A model generated the notes under the pieces. That model had not been told where the DNA came from. It made no database searches and saw nothing but the letters and a program-made list of their open reading frames with translations. From Streptomyces sp. CBMA152 (GTDB lineage Bacteria > Actinomycetota > Actinomycetes > Streptomycetales > Streptomycetaceae), in NCBI RefSeq assembly GCF_014596475.1, contig NZ_MECJ01000033.1, positions 310,001 through 374,000 of the forward strand: a stretch of DNA of 64,000 bases. The letters run 5' to 3'. Positions 37,834 through 47,915 of this stretch are shown here, piece after piece; position 1 is the stretch's first letter, and the number at the start of each line of letters is the position of its first letter. Position numbers and translations under genes: made by a program.

Positions 37834-39255
37834 ATGGCAATCGACACCCACACCGCAGCGGCCACCGCGCCGGTGCTCACGCAGGACCCGGAGGACAACC
37901 GGCTCTCGGGCCGGGCGAAGCTGGTCCTGTTCGTGCTCTGCGCCGCCCAGTTCATGGTGGCGCTCGACTTCTCCGTACTGAACGTGGCCCTGCCCGTCCT
38001 CGGCGACGACCTGGGCCTTTCCACGTCCACCCTGCAGTGGGCGGTCACCGCCTTCGCCCTGCCGTCCGGCGGCTTCCTGCTGCTGTTCGGCCGGATCGCC
38101 GACCTGTTCGGCCGCAGGAAGCTGTTCCTGACCGGGCTCGCGCTGTTCGGCGCGGCCTCGCTGCTCGCCACGCTCGCCTGGGACCCGGCGTCGTTCCTCA
38201 CCGGCCGCGCCCTGCAGGGCCTCGGCGCCGCCGTGATCGTGCCGACCGGCATGTCCCTGCTGACCACCACCTTCCCCGAAGGCCCGCAGCGCGACCGGGC
38301 GCTCGGCATCAGCGGCACGCTGCTCTCGCTCGGCTTCACCGTCGGCATGGTGCTCGGCGGGGTCATGACCGACACGCTGGGCTGGCGCTCGACGATGGGT
38401 CTGCTCGCGGTCGCCGCGGTGATCGTCCTGGTCCTGGCCCCCGGGCTGCTGCCCGAGTCCCGCACCACCGGCGAGCGCCCGCGTCTGGACGTGCCCGGCG
38501 CGGTCACCGTCACCGGCGGTCTGCTCGCGGTGATCTACGCCCTGTCGACGGCGGCCCAGCGCGGCTTCGGCGGCGTGGACGTCTGGGGCACGCTGGTCGT
38601 CGGCCTCGCGCTGCTCGCCGCGTTCGTCGCGGTCGAGTCGAGGGCGGCCGCCCCGCTGGTCTCGCTGCCGATGCTGAAGCGCCGCACCGTGGCGTGGGGC
38701 AACCTGGCGGGTCTGGTCACCTTCTCGATGATGTCGACGGTCGTCTTCGTACTGACCCTCTACCTCCAGGAGGTCCTGGGGCTGTCGTCCTTCCAGACCG
38801 GACTGGTCTTCGGTGTCCAGGGCGTCCTGTCGGCCGTCGCCGGCACGCTCGCCCCGAAGGTCATCGGCCGCTTCGGCGCCCGCCGCACGCTGGTCTTCTC
38901 GCTGCTCGGCCAGGGCCTGTTCATCGCCGCGCTGCTCGGCATCGGCTCCGGCTCGGGCGCGCTGCTCGCCACCGCCGCCGTCTCGCTGGCGAGCATGTTC
39001 CACCTGGGCGCGATCATCTCGTACGGACTGACCGTCACCAGCGGTGTCCCGGACGAGGAGCAGGGCCTGGCGACCGGTCTTGTCACCACCACCCAGCAGG
39101 TCGGCATCACCATCGGCATCCCGCTCCTCGGCGTCCTCGCCACCACCCAGAACAGCCTGTTCCACGGGGTGCGCACGGTCCTGCTCATCGACGCGGTGAT
39201 CGTCGTCGCGGCGGCGGCCCTGGTGGCGGTCGGCCTTGGCCGCCGCACCGCCTAA
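37834..39255 (+). CDS. DHA2-family MFS drug efflux transporter
   Basis: 473-residue membrane exporter of the EmrB/QacA group. TM1 MVALDFSVLNVALPVLGDDL, loop FGRIADLFGRRKLF (near residue 95), motif C GTLLSLGFTVGMVLGGVMTD. About 14 hydrophobic segments. ATG 37834. It is divergent from the adjacent MmyB-type regulator and probably its target. It ends 4 bp from the convergent YjbR-family gene. Substrate unknown. Confidence 0.9.
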   Translation: MAIDTHTAAATAPVLTQDPEDNRLSGRAKLVLFVLCAAQFMVALDFSVLNVALPVLGDDLGLSTSTLQWAVTAFALPSGGFLLLFGRIADLFGRRKLFLTGLALFGAASLLATLAWDPASFLTGRALQGLGAAVIVPTGMSLLTTTFPEGPQRDRALGISGTLLSLGFTVGMVLGGVMTDTLGWRSTMGLLAVAAVIVLVLAPGLLPESRTTGERPRLDVPGAVTVTGGLLAVIYALSTAAQRGFGGVDVWGTLVVGLALLAAFVAVESRAAAPLVSLPMLKRRTVAWGNLAGLVTFSMMSTVVFVLTLYLQEVLGLSSFQTGLVFGVQGVLSAVAGTLAPKVIGRFGARRTLVFSLLGQGLFIAALLGIGSGSGALLATAAVSLASMFHLGAIISYGLTVTSGVPDEEQGLATGLVTTTQQVGITIGIPLLGVLATTQNSLFHGVRTVLLIDAVIVVAAAALVAVGLGRRTA

Positions 39256-39259
39256 GAGG

Positions 39260-39613
39260 TCACGGCCGGTCGAGCCTGAGCCGTTCGGCCTTCGGGAGAC
39301 CGGCCACCACCAGGTCGTACGAGTCCTCGATCAGCTCCCGGACCAACTGGTCCGGGAGCTGTTCCACGTCCACCGTGTTCCAGTGCCGCTTGTTCATGTG
39401 CCAGCCGGGCACGATCGCCGCGTACTCCTCGCGCAGCCGCACCGCGTCGTCCGGGTCGCACTTGAGGTTGGCGGTCAGCGGCGAGCCGCCCAGGTTGCTC
39501 AGCGCGAACATCTTGCCGAGGACCTTGAAGACCGAGGTCTCGGTGTCGAAGGGGAACTCCTCGGTCACCGCGTTGAATTCAAGGCAGAAGGCCCTGAGCT
39601 CCTGGGGGGTCAT
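39260..39613 (-). CDS. MmcQ/YjbR-family DNA-binding-fold protein
   Basis: 117 residues. Family marks are FDTETSVFKVLGKMFAL, LTANLKCDPDDAVRLREEY, and WHMNKRHWNTV. YjbR proteins have a CyaY/double-wing fold and no settled function. Its ATG overlaps the stop of the upstream CBS-domain gene (ATGA, 39610-39613), so it is translationally coupled to the ybeY-corC-like operon. Confidence 0.88.
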   Translation of the reverse strand: MTPQELRAFCLEFNAVTEEFPFDTETSVFKVLGKMFALSNLGGSPLTANLKCDPDDAVRLREEYAAIVPGWHMNKRHWNTVDVEQLPDQLVRELIEDSYDLVVAGLPKAERLRLDRP

Positions 39614-40899
39614 ACGTGCTCCTCCTTGACCGGTACGGGCTCGACGAGGACCGTGACGATCTTGTTCCGGCGGCCCGCCGGGGACTCGGCGGTGAGCCGC
39701 AGCGTCCGCCCGTCCGGCAGGTCCACCGTGGCCGTGGCGCCCGCGATCGGCACCCGGCCGAGCGCCTTGGCGAGCAGTCCGCCGACCGTCTCCACGTCCT
39801 CGTCGTCGTACTCGTCGAGCCCGAACAGCTCGCCGAGGTCGGTGATGTCGAGGCGCGCGGTGACCCGGAAGCGGCCGTTCGACAGCTCCTCGACCGGCGG
39901 CAGCTCCCGGTCGTACTCGTCGGTGATCTCCCCGACGATCTCCTCCAGGATGTCCTCGATGGTGACGATGCCGGCCGTGCCGCCGTACTCGTCGATGACC
40001 ACGGCGACGTGGTTGCGGTCCTGCTGCATCTCGCGCAGCAGGTCACCGGCGTTCTTGGTGTCGGGCACGAACACGGCGGGGCGCATGGCGGTCGAGACCA
40101 GGTCTGCCTCGGAGTCCCGGTTGATGTGCGTCTTGCGGACCAGGTCCTTGAGGTACACGATCCCGACGATGTCGTCCTCGTTCTCGCCGGTCACCGGGAT
40201 ACGGGAGAAGCCCGAGCGCAGCGCGAGGGTCAGCGCCTGACGGATCGTCTTGTAGCGCTCGATGCAGACGAGGTCGGTGCGGGGCACCATCACCTCGCGC
40301 ACCAGCGTGTCGCCCAGCTCGAAGACCGAGTGCACCATACGGCGCTCCTCGTCCTCGATAAGGGACTCCTGCTCGGCGAGGTCCACCATCGCCCGCAGCT
40401 CGGCCTCGGAGGCGAACGGGCCCTTGCGGAAGCCCTTTCCGGGCGTGAGCGCGTTGCCCAGGAGGATCAGGAGCTGCGGGACCGGGCCCATGATCCTGGC
40501 GAGCGGCAGCAGCACATACGCGGCCGCCGTCGCCGTGTTCAGCGGGTGCTGGCGGCCGATGGTGCGCGGCGAGACACCGACGGCGACATACGAGACGAGC
40601 ACCATCACCGCGATGGCGACGACCAGCGCCGCCCAGGTCCTGTCGAACTCGTTGAGACAGACGTACGTGACGAGCACCCCCGCCGCCATCTCGCACGCGA
40701 CCCGCACCAGCAGGGCCACATTGAGATAGCGGGTCGGGTCGGCGGCCACCTGGGCGAGCTTCGCCGCCCCGCGCCGCCCGGACCGTACGGCCTCGGCCGC
40801 GCGGAACGACGACGTACGGGCGATCCCGGCCTCCGCGCAGGCGGCGAGCCAGGCGACCACGACCAGGGCGACCGCCCCGAAGAGCAGTTGCCCGGTCAT
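39610..40899 (-). CDS. CNNM/HlyC-CorC family membrane protein with CBS domains
   Basis: 429 residues. An N-terminal CNNM (DUF21) domain with about four helices (residues 1-140). Two CBS domains follow (about 200-320; MVPRTDLVCIERYKTIRQAL and VVIDEYGGTAGIVTIEDILEEIVGEI). A C-terminal CorC/HlyC transporter-associated domain ends near residue 425. The family is linked to magnesium or cobalt efflux. It overlaps ybeY by 4 bp upstream and the YjbR gene by 4 bp downstream. Confidence 0.92.
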   Translation of the reverse strand: MTGQLLFGAVALVVVAWLAACAEAGIARTSSFRAAEAVRSGRRGAAKLAQVAADPTRYLNVALLVRVACEMAAGVLVTYVCLNEFDRTWAALVVAIAVMVLVSYVAVGVSPRTIGRQHPLNTATAAAYVLLPLARIMGPVPQLLILLGNALTPGKGFRKGPFASEAELRAMVDLAEQESLIEDEERRMVHSVFELGDTLVREVMVPRTDLVCIERYKTIRQALTLALRSGFSRIPVTGENEDDIVGIVYLKDLVRKTHINRDSEADLVSTAMRPAVFVPDTKNAGDLLREMQQDRNHVAVVIDEYGGTAGIVTIEDILEEIVGEITDEYDRELPPVEELSNGRFRVTARLDITDLGELFGLDEYDDEDVETVGGLLAKALGRVPIAGATATVDLPDGRTLRLTAESPAGRRNKIVTVLVEPVPVKEEHV

Positions 40900-41393
40900 G
40901 AGACGGTCGGCGCCGGGGAGGGGCCGGTGAAGCCCTTCTCCGCCCGCCAGCCGTCCACGATCGCCGCCTGGAGGCCGAACATCTCGGCCTTCTCGTCCGG
41001 CTCCTCGTGGTCGTAACCCAGCAGGTGGAGCACCCCGTGGACGGTCAGGAGCTGGAGCTCCTCGTCCATCGAGTGCCCCGTCGGGGCGTCCTGGCCCTGC
41101 TGGGTGGCGACCTCGGGGCAGAGCACGATGTCACCGAGGAGCCCCTGCGGGGGCTCCTCGTCGTCCTTCATCGGCGGACGCAGCTCGTCCATCGGGAAGG
41201 ACATGACATCGGTCGGACCGGGCAGGTCCATCCACTGGATGTGCAGCTGCTCCATGGCCTCGGCGTCCACGACGATCACCGAGAGCTCGGAGAGCGGGTG
41301 GATCCGCATCCGCGTGAGCGCGTAGCGGGCGATGTCGAGGATCGCCTGCTCGTCGACCTCGGTTCCGGACTCGTTGTTGACGTCGATCGACAT
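40896..41393 (-). CDS. ybeY: endoribonuclease YbeY
   Basis: 165-residue metal-dependent endoribonuclease used in 16S rRNA 3' maturation and ribosome quality control. The zinc motif HGVLHLLGYDH is intact near residue 118, and TDVMSFPMDE is also conserved. It lies 12 bp after phoH and overlaps the CBS-domain gene by 4 bp. Confidence 0.96.
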   Translation of the reverse strand: MSIDVNNESGTEVDEQAILDIARYALTRMRIHPLSELSVIVVDAEAMEQLHIQWMDLPGPTDVMSFPMDELRPPMKDDEEPPQGLLGDIVLCPEVATQQGQDAPTGHSMDEELQLLTVHGVLHLLGYDHEEPDEKAEMFGLQAAIVDGWRAEKGFTGPSPAPTVS

Positions 41394-41405
41394 GGTGCGC
41401 TCTGA

Positions 41406-42422
<1,017 letters not shown>

Positions 42423-42595
42423 GGGCCGGCTCTGTGGCCTGCACATACCTCCCGTTGCAGGGTTCTCGCTGCTCGACAACCTCTGGAATACCAAGCCTAC
42501 GACCTGCCACTGACAGGGCCGAGGGGTTTTCGGGGCGGGGTGTTCGTCCAAGAGGTGCGGGTATTCGGGCGGCTGACGCGCTCCGGGGTCACCCA

Positions 42596-42623
42596 AGGGG
42601 CGCGGGGAACTGCGCGACCAGCC
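42596..42623. repeat. dispersed palindromic repeat (half copy)
   Basis: AGGGGCGCGGGGAACTGCGC followed by GACCAGCC, in the 243-bp gap between the PfkB kinase stop and the phoH start; otherwise the gap shows no gene. Confidence 0.7.
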
Positions 42624-42665
42624 CGCCACGGTCCGCACCCGAGCGACGCCCCTCCGGGAGGAGGC

Positions 42666-43793
42666 CTACACGGGGTGCCGGAAGCCGATGGTCGGGACAG
42701 CCCGACGAAGCGGCCACGGCCGGGCCGCGCCCGGGAGCAGCCCCTCCAGGAACGCGTACCGCCGCAGCGCCGCCGGATCCTGGTCCTCGAACGTCCGCAC
42801 CTGCTGCCACCACCCGGCGATCTCGGCCCAGCCGGGCGCGGACAACGACCCGCCGAACTCCTGCACCGACAGCGCGGCCGTGAGCCCCGCGAAGGCGAGC
42901 CGATCCGCCAACGGCCACCCGGCCAGCGTCCCCGTGACGAACCCCGCCACGAACACATCCCCCGCCCCCGTGGGATCGAGCGCCTCCACCGCGATCGCGG
43001 GCACCTCCGCGGTCTCCCCCGTCGACCCGTCCACCGCGTACGCGCCCTCCGCGCCAAGAGTGACCACGGCGACCGGCACCTTCTCGGCCAGGGCGCGCGC
43101 GGCCGCCCGCGGGCAGTCGGTGCGCGTGTACCGCATCGCCTCCCCCGCGTTGGGCAGAAACGCCTCGCAGTGTTCGAGCCCGGCCAGCCCCGCCAGGTCC
43201 CAGTGCCCCGTGTCGTCCCAGCCGACATCGGCGAAGATCCGCGAGCCATGCCGGGCCGCGTCCTCGATCCACTCCTCCCGCCGCCCCGGCACCAGCGAGG
43301 CGATCGCGGCACGCGCGCGTGGCGGGCAGGCGGGCGCGGACTCCTCCGGGGGCGCCTCGTGCCCGTGCGAGACCATCGTGCGCTCGCCCTCGTACGCCAT
43401 GGAGACGGTGACCGGCGAGTGCCAGCCGGGCACGGTCCGCGACAGCGACAGATCGATGCCCTCGCCCTGCTCAAGGGCGTCCCAGCAGTACTCGCCGTAG
43501 TGGTCGTCGCCGAACGCCGCCGCCAGCGAGGTGCGCAGCCCGAGCCGGGACAGCGCGATGGCCATGTTGGCGACCCCGCCGGGGCTGGAGCCCATCCCGC
43601 GCGCCCAGGACTCCGTACCGCGCACGGGGGCCGAATCCAGGCCGGTGAAGATGATGTCGAGGAAGACCGTTCCGGTCAGGAAGACGTCGCAGTCCGGGTC
43701 GCGGGGCCGGCGCACCTTGCCCAGCGGGTCGACACCGGCACTGTGGCCCAAGGGGCCGTACTGGTCGCGCTGCTCTCTGCTGGATGTGGTCAC
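42666..43793 (-). CDS. PfkB-family carbohydrate kinase
   Basis: 375 residues, ribokinase fold. N-terminal substrate motif SSPGGVANMAIALSRLG (about 70-86) and the C-terminal ATP and catalytic motif DPTGAGDVFVAGF. It phosphorylates a sugar or sugar acid; the exact substrate is not evident. GTG 43793 is the start (TTSSREQRDQYG). It lies 65 bp downstream of a glucarate-dehydratase-like gene on the same strand, so a joint sugar-acid route such as 2-keto-3-deoxy acid phosphorylation is possible. Confidence 0.87.
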   Translation of the reverse strand: MTTSSREQRDQYGPLGHSAGVDPLGKVRRPRDPDCDVFLTGTVFLDIIFTGLDSAPVRGTESWARGMGSSPGGVANMAIALSRLGLRTSLAAAFGDDHYGEYCWDALEQGEGIDLSLSRTVPGWHSPVTVSMAYEGERTMVSHGHEAPPEESAPACPPRARAAIASLVPGRREEWIEDAARHGSRIFADVGWDDTGHWDLAGLAGLEHCEAFLPNAGEAMRYTRTDCPRAAARALAEKVPVAVVTLGAEGAYAVDGSTGETAEVPAIAVEALDPTGAGDVFVAGFVTGTLAGWPLADRLAFAGLTAALSVQEFGGSLSAPGWAEIAGWWQQVRTFEDQDPAALRRYAFLEGLLPGAARPWPLRRAVPTIGFRHPV

Positions 43794-43858
43794 GGCGGGC
43801 TCCCCGTTCGCGTACGGATCTGGCCAGTGTGCCCGATCCGGCTCGCACGGGACTCGCC

Positions 43859-45145
43859 CTACCAGCGGGGCAGCGCCGGAGTCGTCCATTCCGCGTGCCC
43901 GGGCGCCCGGCGCATCGCGGCGGCGTCGTCGCGGTCGCGCATGCTCCCGTCGTCCTCCAGCCACCGCCGGTGGAGCCGGTCGAGGGCGCCCCGATCGAGC
44001 TCGACACCGAGCCCGGGGGCATCGGAGACCGCGAGCCGCCCGCCCCGGAAGACATGGCGAGCGGTGATCACGTCCTCGGTCTGCCACGGGTAGTGGCTGT
44101 CGCAGGCGTAGTCGAGGTTGGGCACGGTGGCGGCGACGTGCGTCATCGCGGCGAGGCTGATGCCCATATGGGTGTTGGAGTGCATGGAAAGACCCACGCC
44201 GAAGGTGCGGCAGACCGCCGCCAGCTCCTGGGTGCGGCGCAGCCCGCCCCAGTAGTGGTGGTCGCTGAGGACGACCTGCACGGCGTCGGTGGCGAACGCC
44301 TCGCGGATCTCGGGGAAGGTCGTGACGCACATGTTGGTGGCGAGGGGGATGTCCGTCCCCGCCGAGACCTCGGCCATCGCGCGTGTGCCGGGCGCCGGGT
44401 CCTCCAGATACTCCAGTACGTCCGCGAGCTCGGCGGCGACGCGCAGCGAAGTCCCGGGCGTCCAGCCGCCGTTGGGGTCGAGCCGCAGCGGATGCCCGGG
44501 GAAGGCGTCGGCGAGCGCCCGGACGGCGGCGATCTCCTGCTCGGGCGGGAAGACACCGCCCTTGAGCTTGAACGACGTGAACCCGTACTGACCCGCGAAC
44601 CGCCGGGCCTGCGCGACGATCCCGGCGGGGCCGAGCGCCGCGCCCCAGTCGTCCTTCTCCCCGGCGCCGCCCGGGTGTTCGGCCCACCGGTAGAAGAGAT
44701 AGGCGCTGTACTCCACGCTGTCGCGGACCTTGCCGCCGAGGAGCATGTGGACGGGCAGACCGAGGGCCTTGCCGAGCGCATCGAGGCACGCCACCTCGAA
44801 GGCGGACACGACGGAGAGCCGCAGCTTGTCGGCGGTCTGCACCCCGCGCAGCCCGCCGACGCCCACGGAGTCGTCGACGCGGGATGCGTCGACGCCGACC
44901 GCGTCCATGAGTGTGAACAGCCCGTTCAGGTCGGCGATGTCGTGACCGACCAGCAGCGGGGCGTACGGCCGGGCGATCTCAAGGTACTTGGTGTCGCCGT
45001 ACGTCTCACCGACACCGGTGACACCGCCCTCGGTGACGACTTCGACGACGAGGCGCGGGGTGTACGGCTGATGGACGCCCTGGACGTTGAGGAGTGGGGG
45101 GTCGGAGACGAGGACGGGGGTGAGCCGGACTTCGCGTATATCCAC
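43859..45145 (-). CDS. glucarate dehydratase-like enolase-superfamily enzyme
   Basis: 428 residues. Capping domain, then a TIM barrel with the enolase-superfamily KxK motif (TSFKLKGG), metal ligands in LRLDPNGGW and EDP, and the GlucD-type C-terminal MHSNTHMGISLAAMTHVAA with the catalytic His. The likely reaction is dehydration of D-glucarate or a related sugar acid. I chose GTG 45145: a TTGACC...TAGTCT promoter places transcription start at about this codon, so the mRNA may be leaderless; TTG 45172 is an alternative. Divergent from an MFS transporter. Confidence 0.85.
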   Translation of the reverse strand: MDIREVRLTPVLVSDPPLLNVQGVHQPYTPRLVVEVVTEGGVTGVGETYGDTKYLEIARPYAPLLVGHDIADLNGLFTLMDAVGVDASRVDDSVGVGGLRGVQTADKLRLSVVSAFEVACLDALGKALGLPVHMLLGGKVRDSVEYSAYLFYRWAEHPGGAGEKDDWGAALGPAGIVAQARRFAGQYGFTSFKLKGGVFPPEQEIAAVRALADAFPGHPLRLDPNGGWTPGTSLRVAAELADVLEYLEDPAPGTRAMAEVSAGTDIPLATNMCVTTFPEIREAFATDAVQVVLSDHHYWGGLRRTQELAAVCRTFGVGLSMHSNTHMGISLAAMTHVAATVPNLDYACDSHYPWQTEDVITARHVFRGGRLAVSDAPGLGVELDRGALDRLHRRWLEDDGSMRDRDDAAAMRRAPGHAEWTTPALPRW

Positions 45146-45153
45146 AAGAATCA

Positions 45154-45183
45154 AGACTAGATATGTGAACAAGACCGGGTCAA
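45154..45183 (-). promoter_or_regulatory. putative promoter of the glucarate dehydratase-like gene
   Basis: On the minus strand TTGACC is followed after 18 bp by TAGTCT, a fair HrdB-type -35/-10 pair. The expected transcript start falls at or near GTG 45145. Confidence 0.45.
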
Positions 45184-45249
45184 GGGATCAGAGGGAGACC
45201 TCGATCCGGATCGCGTGAAATACCCGGCAATCATCAACGCAAACAAAAA

Positions 45250-45263
45250 GTGACCCAGATCAC
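45250..45263. promoter_or_regulatory. Crp-like site
   Basis: GTGA-CCCAGA-TCAC is an exact GTGA-N6-TCAC dyad, the pattern of cAMP-receptor-protein boxes. It lies between the divergent sugar-acid dehydratase and transporter genes. Confidence 0.5.
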
Positions 45264-45386
45264 TCATCCGCGACTTTCGTGCACTCCGGGCGCTTGATAC
45301 AAATTGGGCCCGCGTTCCCGTACAACACCGGGCGCATCTCCCCTCTTTGGCATCTGCCCGTTCGGGCACCGCTCCCTGGAACGCCC

Positions 45387-46568
45387 ATGTCCGCACGCCC
45401 TCGTGCTGCCTGGCCCCTGGTCGCCGTCTTCGCGGCCGGCTACCTCGCCGCGTATCTGCTCCCCACCGTCGTCGGACGGCTCTCCTCGGGCCTCGGGCTC
45501 TCGTCCACGCAGGCCGGACTCATCGGCTCCACACTGCTGTTGAGCTCGGCGGCGGCCGGATTCACGCTGGCGTCCCGGGTGGAGCGGTACGGGGAGCGGC
45601 GCCTGGCCCGCCTGGGACTGCTGCTCGCGTTCATCGGTTACGGGGGCGGCGCGCTGACGACGTACGTACCGCTCGTCGTGGCGGGCGCGGTCGTCGGGGG
45701 CTTCGGGTCCGGTACGGCGACGGCCGTGGCCGCGGCGGGGACGGCCGCGCGGCCCGACCCCCACCGGGCGACCACGCTCGGCCTGCTGACCGTCTCGGCC
45801 ACGGCCGGGGCGCTGTATCTGACGATCCCTCACCTCGGCGGCGGCCATGGGCTGCCGTTCGCGGCGATCGCGCTGGTGGCGGCGGCGGTGTGGCCGGTGA
45901 CGGGACGGCTGCCGGGGCCGGGTGCGGCGCGGGTTTCCTTGGGGGCGTCTTCCGCCCCTCTCCCCCGACTCCGCTCGGGCGCGGTGCTGGCCGTGGGGAT
46001 GCTCTGCTGGTCCCTCGCCCAGAACGCGCTGTGGGGGGTGAGCGGGCGCATCGGCCTGACGCAGGCGGGGCTGTCCGAGGTCACCGTCGGCGCGGTGTTC
46101 GCCGTCGCGCTCGGGGCGGGGCTGCTCGGGGTGAGCGGGGCGGGGGCGCTGGGCCTGCGGTTCGGGCGGGCGGTGCCGATCGGGGTGGGGACGGTGGTGA
46201 TCGCGGGGTGTGTCGTCCTCAGCTCCTCGGCGCGGGATCTGCCGTCGTTCGCGGGCGGTGTGATGCTGTGGAACGTCTTCTACCCGGTCGTGCTCTCGTA
46301 TCTGCTGGGCCTCGGGGCCGCGCTGGATCCTCGGGGGCGGTGGGCGGTGCTGGTGGGTTCGGCGTCGTCGCTCGGCGTCGCGGGCGGGCCGCTGACGGGG
46401 AGTCTGCTGTCGTCGTACGCGGGGTTCGGGGGGATGGGTTTGGTGCTGGCCGCGCTGCTCCTGACGGTGGCACTGCCGCTGGCCGCGGTGGCGCGGGGGG
46501 TGTCCGGGCGGGGGCCGGTGGTGGGCGCGGTGCACGTGGACGAGCCCCAGGTGGCCCTGGCGTCTTAG
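45387..46568 (+). CDS. MFS transporter
   Basis: 393 residues with 11-12 hydrophobic helices. The opening is WPLVAVFAAGYLAAYLLPTVVGRL and a loop motif reads SRVERYGERRLARLG. It does not match DHA2 exporters and is closer to small general MFS carriers, so uptake or export cannot be told. Because it is divergent from the glucarate dehydratase-like gene, with a Crp-like site between, transport of a sugar acid is a reasonable guess. A low-complexity stretch near residue 190 (SLGASSAPLPRLRS) may be a linker. Confidence 0.8.
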   Translation: MSARPRAAWPLVAVFAAGYLAAYLLPTVVGRLSSGLGLSSTQAGLIGSTLLLSSAAAGFTLASRVERYGERRLARLGLLLAFIGYGGGALTTYVPLVVAGAVVGGFGSGTATAVAAAGTAARPDPHRATTLGLLTVSATAGALYLTIPHLGGGHGLPFAAIALVAAAVWPVTGRLPGPGAARVSLGASSAPLPRLRSGAVLAVGMLCWSLAQNALWGVSGRIGLTQAGLSEVTVGAVFAVALGAGLLGVSGAGALGLRFGRAVPIGVGTVVIAGCVVLSSSARDLPSFAGGVMLWNVFYPVVLSYLLGLGAALDPRGRWAVLVGSASSLGVAGGPLTGSLLSSYAGFGGMGLVLAALLLTVALPLAAVARGVSGRGPVVGAVHVDEPQVALAS

Positions 46569-46710
46569 CCCCCCACCCCGCCCCTTCCCTAAACCCTCCG
46601 GGGGTGGGTGGGGGTGGAGGAGGTTTCCCGGGGGCGGGGACCCCCGGACCCCGAGGCGGGGGCTGCGCCCCCTGCGCCCCTCTTCGTCTGCGGACCGTAC
46701 TGGGTTGCTC

Positions 46711-46773
46711 GCGCAGTTCCCCGCGCCCCTTAACGGGCCCGAAGGGCCCTCCTAGGGGCGCGGGGAACTGCGC
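46711..46773. repeat. dispersed palindromic repeat, full inverted copy with inner hairpin
   Basis: GCGCAGTTCCCCGCGCCCCT (46711-46730) pairs with AGGGGCGCGGGGAACTGCGC (46754-46773); an inner GGGCCC-GAA-GGGCCC hairpin fills the loop. It lies between the convergent MFS and deaminase genes. The remainder of 46569-46853 holds flanking repeat sequence and no gene. Confidence 0.85.
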
Positions 46774-46853
46774 GATCAGCCCCCACCGGCGGTCAGCCGG
46801 AGAACCCGGCCGCCCGCCAAGGGCTTTCGGGAAGGGGCGGGGTGGGGAAAGGA

Positions 46854-47852
46854 TCACGCCGTATCGAACTCGTACGCCTCCACCTCCCCCAAATACCGCT
46901 CCCGCAGGCCCTCCTCGTCGTCGAGGAACGCCGCCAGGAACGAGTTCCGCGCGAGTTCCCGCAGGCGCTCATCCGAAAGCCCCAGCGCATCCCGCACCGC
47001 GAGGAACGTGTCATCCACGTACCCCCCGAAGTACGCAGGATCGTCGGAGTTCACCGTGCACAGAAGCCCCGCATCCATCATCCGCCCCAACGGATGCGCC
47101 TCCAGAACGTCCACGGCACGGAGCCGGACGTTCGACAGAGGGCACAGCGTCAGCGGGATCCGGTCGCGGACCAGGCGCGCCACCAACTCCGGGTCCTCAA
47201 GCGCCCGCAGCCCGTGGTCGATCCGCTCGACGCCGAGCACGTCCAGCGCCTCGGTGATGTACGACGGCGGCCCCTCCTCCCCCGCGTGCGCGACCTTGCG
47301 CAACCCGAGCGCGGAGGCCACCGCGTACACCTCACGGAACTTCGCCGGCGGATGCCCGACCTCGGCGGAGTCGAGACCGATCCCCACGATCCGGTGCAGA
47401 TACGGCCGCGCCGCATCCAGCGTCGCAAGCGCCGACTCGGCCGACTGGTCCCGCAGGAAGCAGAGGATCAGCCGGGTCGAGATGCCATGGCGCTCCCGGC
47501 TGCGGTCGAGCGCGCGGCCGAGCCCCTCCACCACCGTTCCGATCGACACGCCCCGCGCGGTGTGCGCCTGCGGGTCGAAGAAGATCTCCGCGTGCCGCAC
47601 CCCCTGCGCCGCCGCCCGCGCCAGATACGCCTCTGCCAGCGCCTCGAAGTCGTCCTCCGTCCGCAGCACCGCCATCAGCGAGTAGTACAGGTCGAGGAAG
47701 GACTGCAGGTCGTCGAAGAGGTACGCCTTGCGCAGCTCCTCGGTGTCGGCGTACGGGAGCCGGACCCCGTTGCGCGCGGCCAGTTCGAAGGCGAGCTCGG
47801 GTTCGAGGGTGCCTTCGATGTGGAGGTGGAGTTCGGCCTTGGGGAGGGGCAT
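46854..47852 (-). CDS. add: adenosine/adenine deaminase family protein
   Basis: 332-residue zinc amidohydrolase. AELHLHIEGT (zinc His pair), HAGEEGPPSYI (catalytic Glu region), IDHGLRA, and SDDPAYFGGYV (metal Asp). The HIEGT, AGEEGPP and SDDPAYFGGY variants match adenine deaminases of this fold (yeast Aah1 type) better than classical adenosine deaminases, so adenine to hypoxanthine is the more likely reaction; that is a family-based inference. Confidence 0.9.
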   Translation of the reverse strand: MPLPKAELHLHIEGTLEPELAFELAARNGVRLPYADTEELRKAYLFDDLQSFLDLYYSLMAVLRTEDDFEALAEAYLARAAAQGVRHAEIFFDPQAHTARGVSIGTVVEGLGRALDRSRERHGISTRLILCFLRDQSAESALATLDAARPYLHRIVGIGLDSAEVGHPPAKFREVYAVASALGLRKVAHAGEEGPPSYITEALDVLGVERIDHGLRALEDPELVARLVRDRIPLTLCPLSNVRLRAVDVLEAHPLGRMMDAGLLCTVNSDDPAYFGGYVDDTFLAVRDALGLSDERLRELARNSFLAAFLDDEEGLRERYLGEVEAYEFDTA

Positions 47853-47915
47853 GTGGTGCTGCTTCCTAGGTGGTGCGTGCGTTGCGTGTGAATCCCGTAC
47901 GTCAACGGCGTACGT

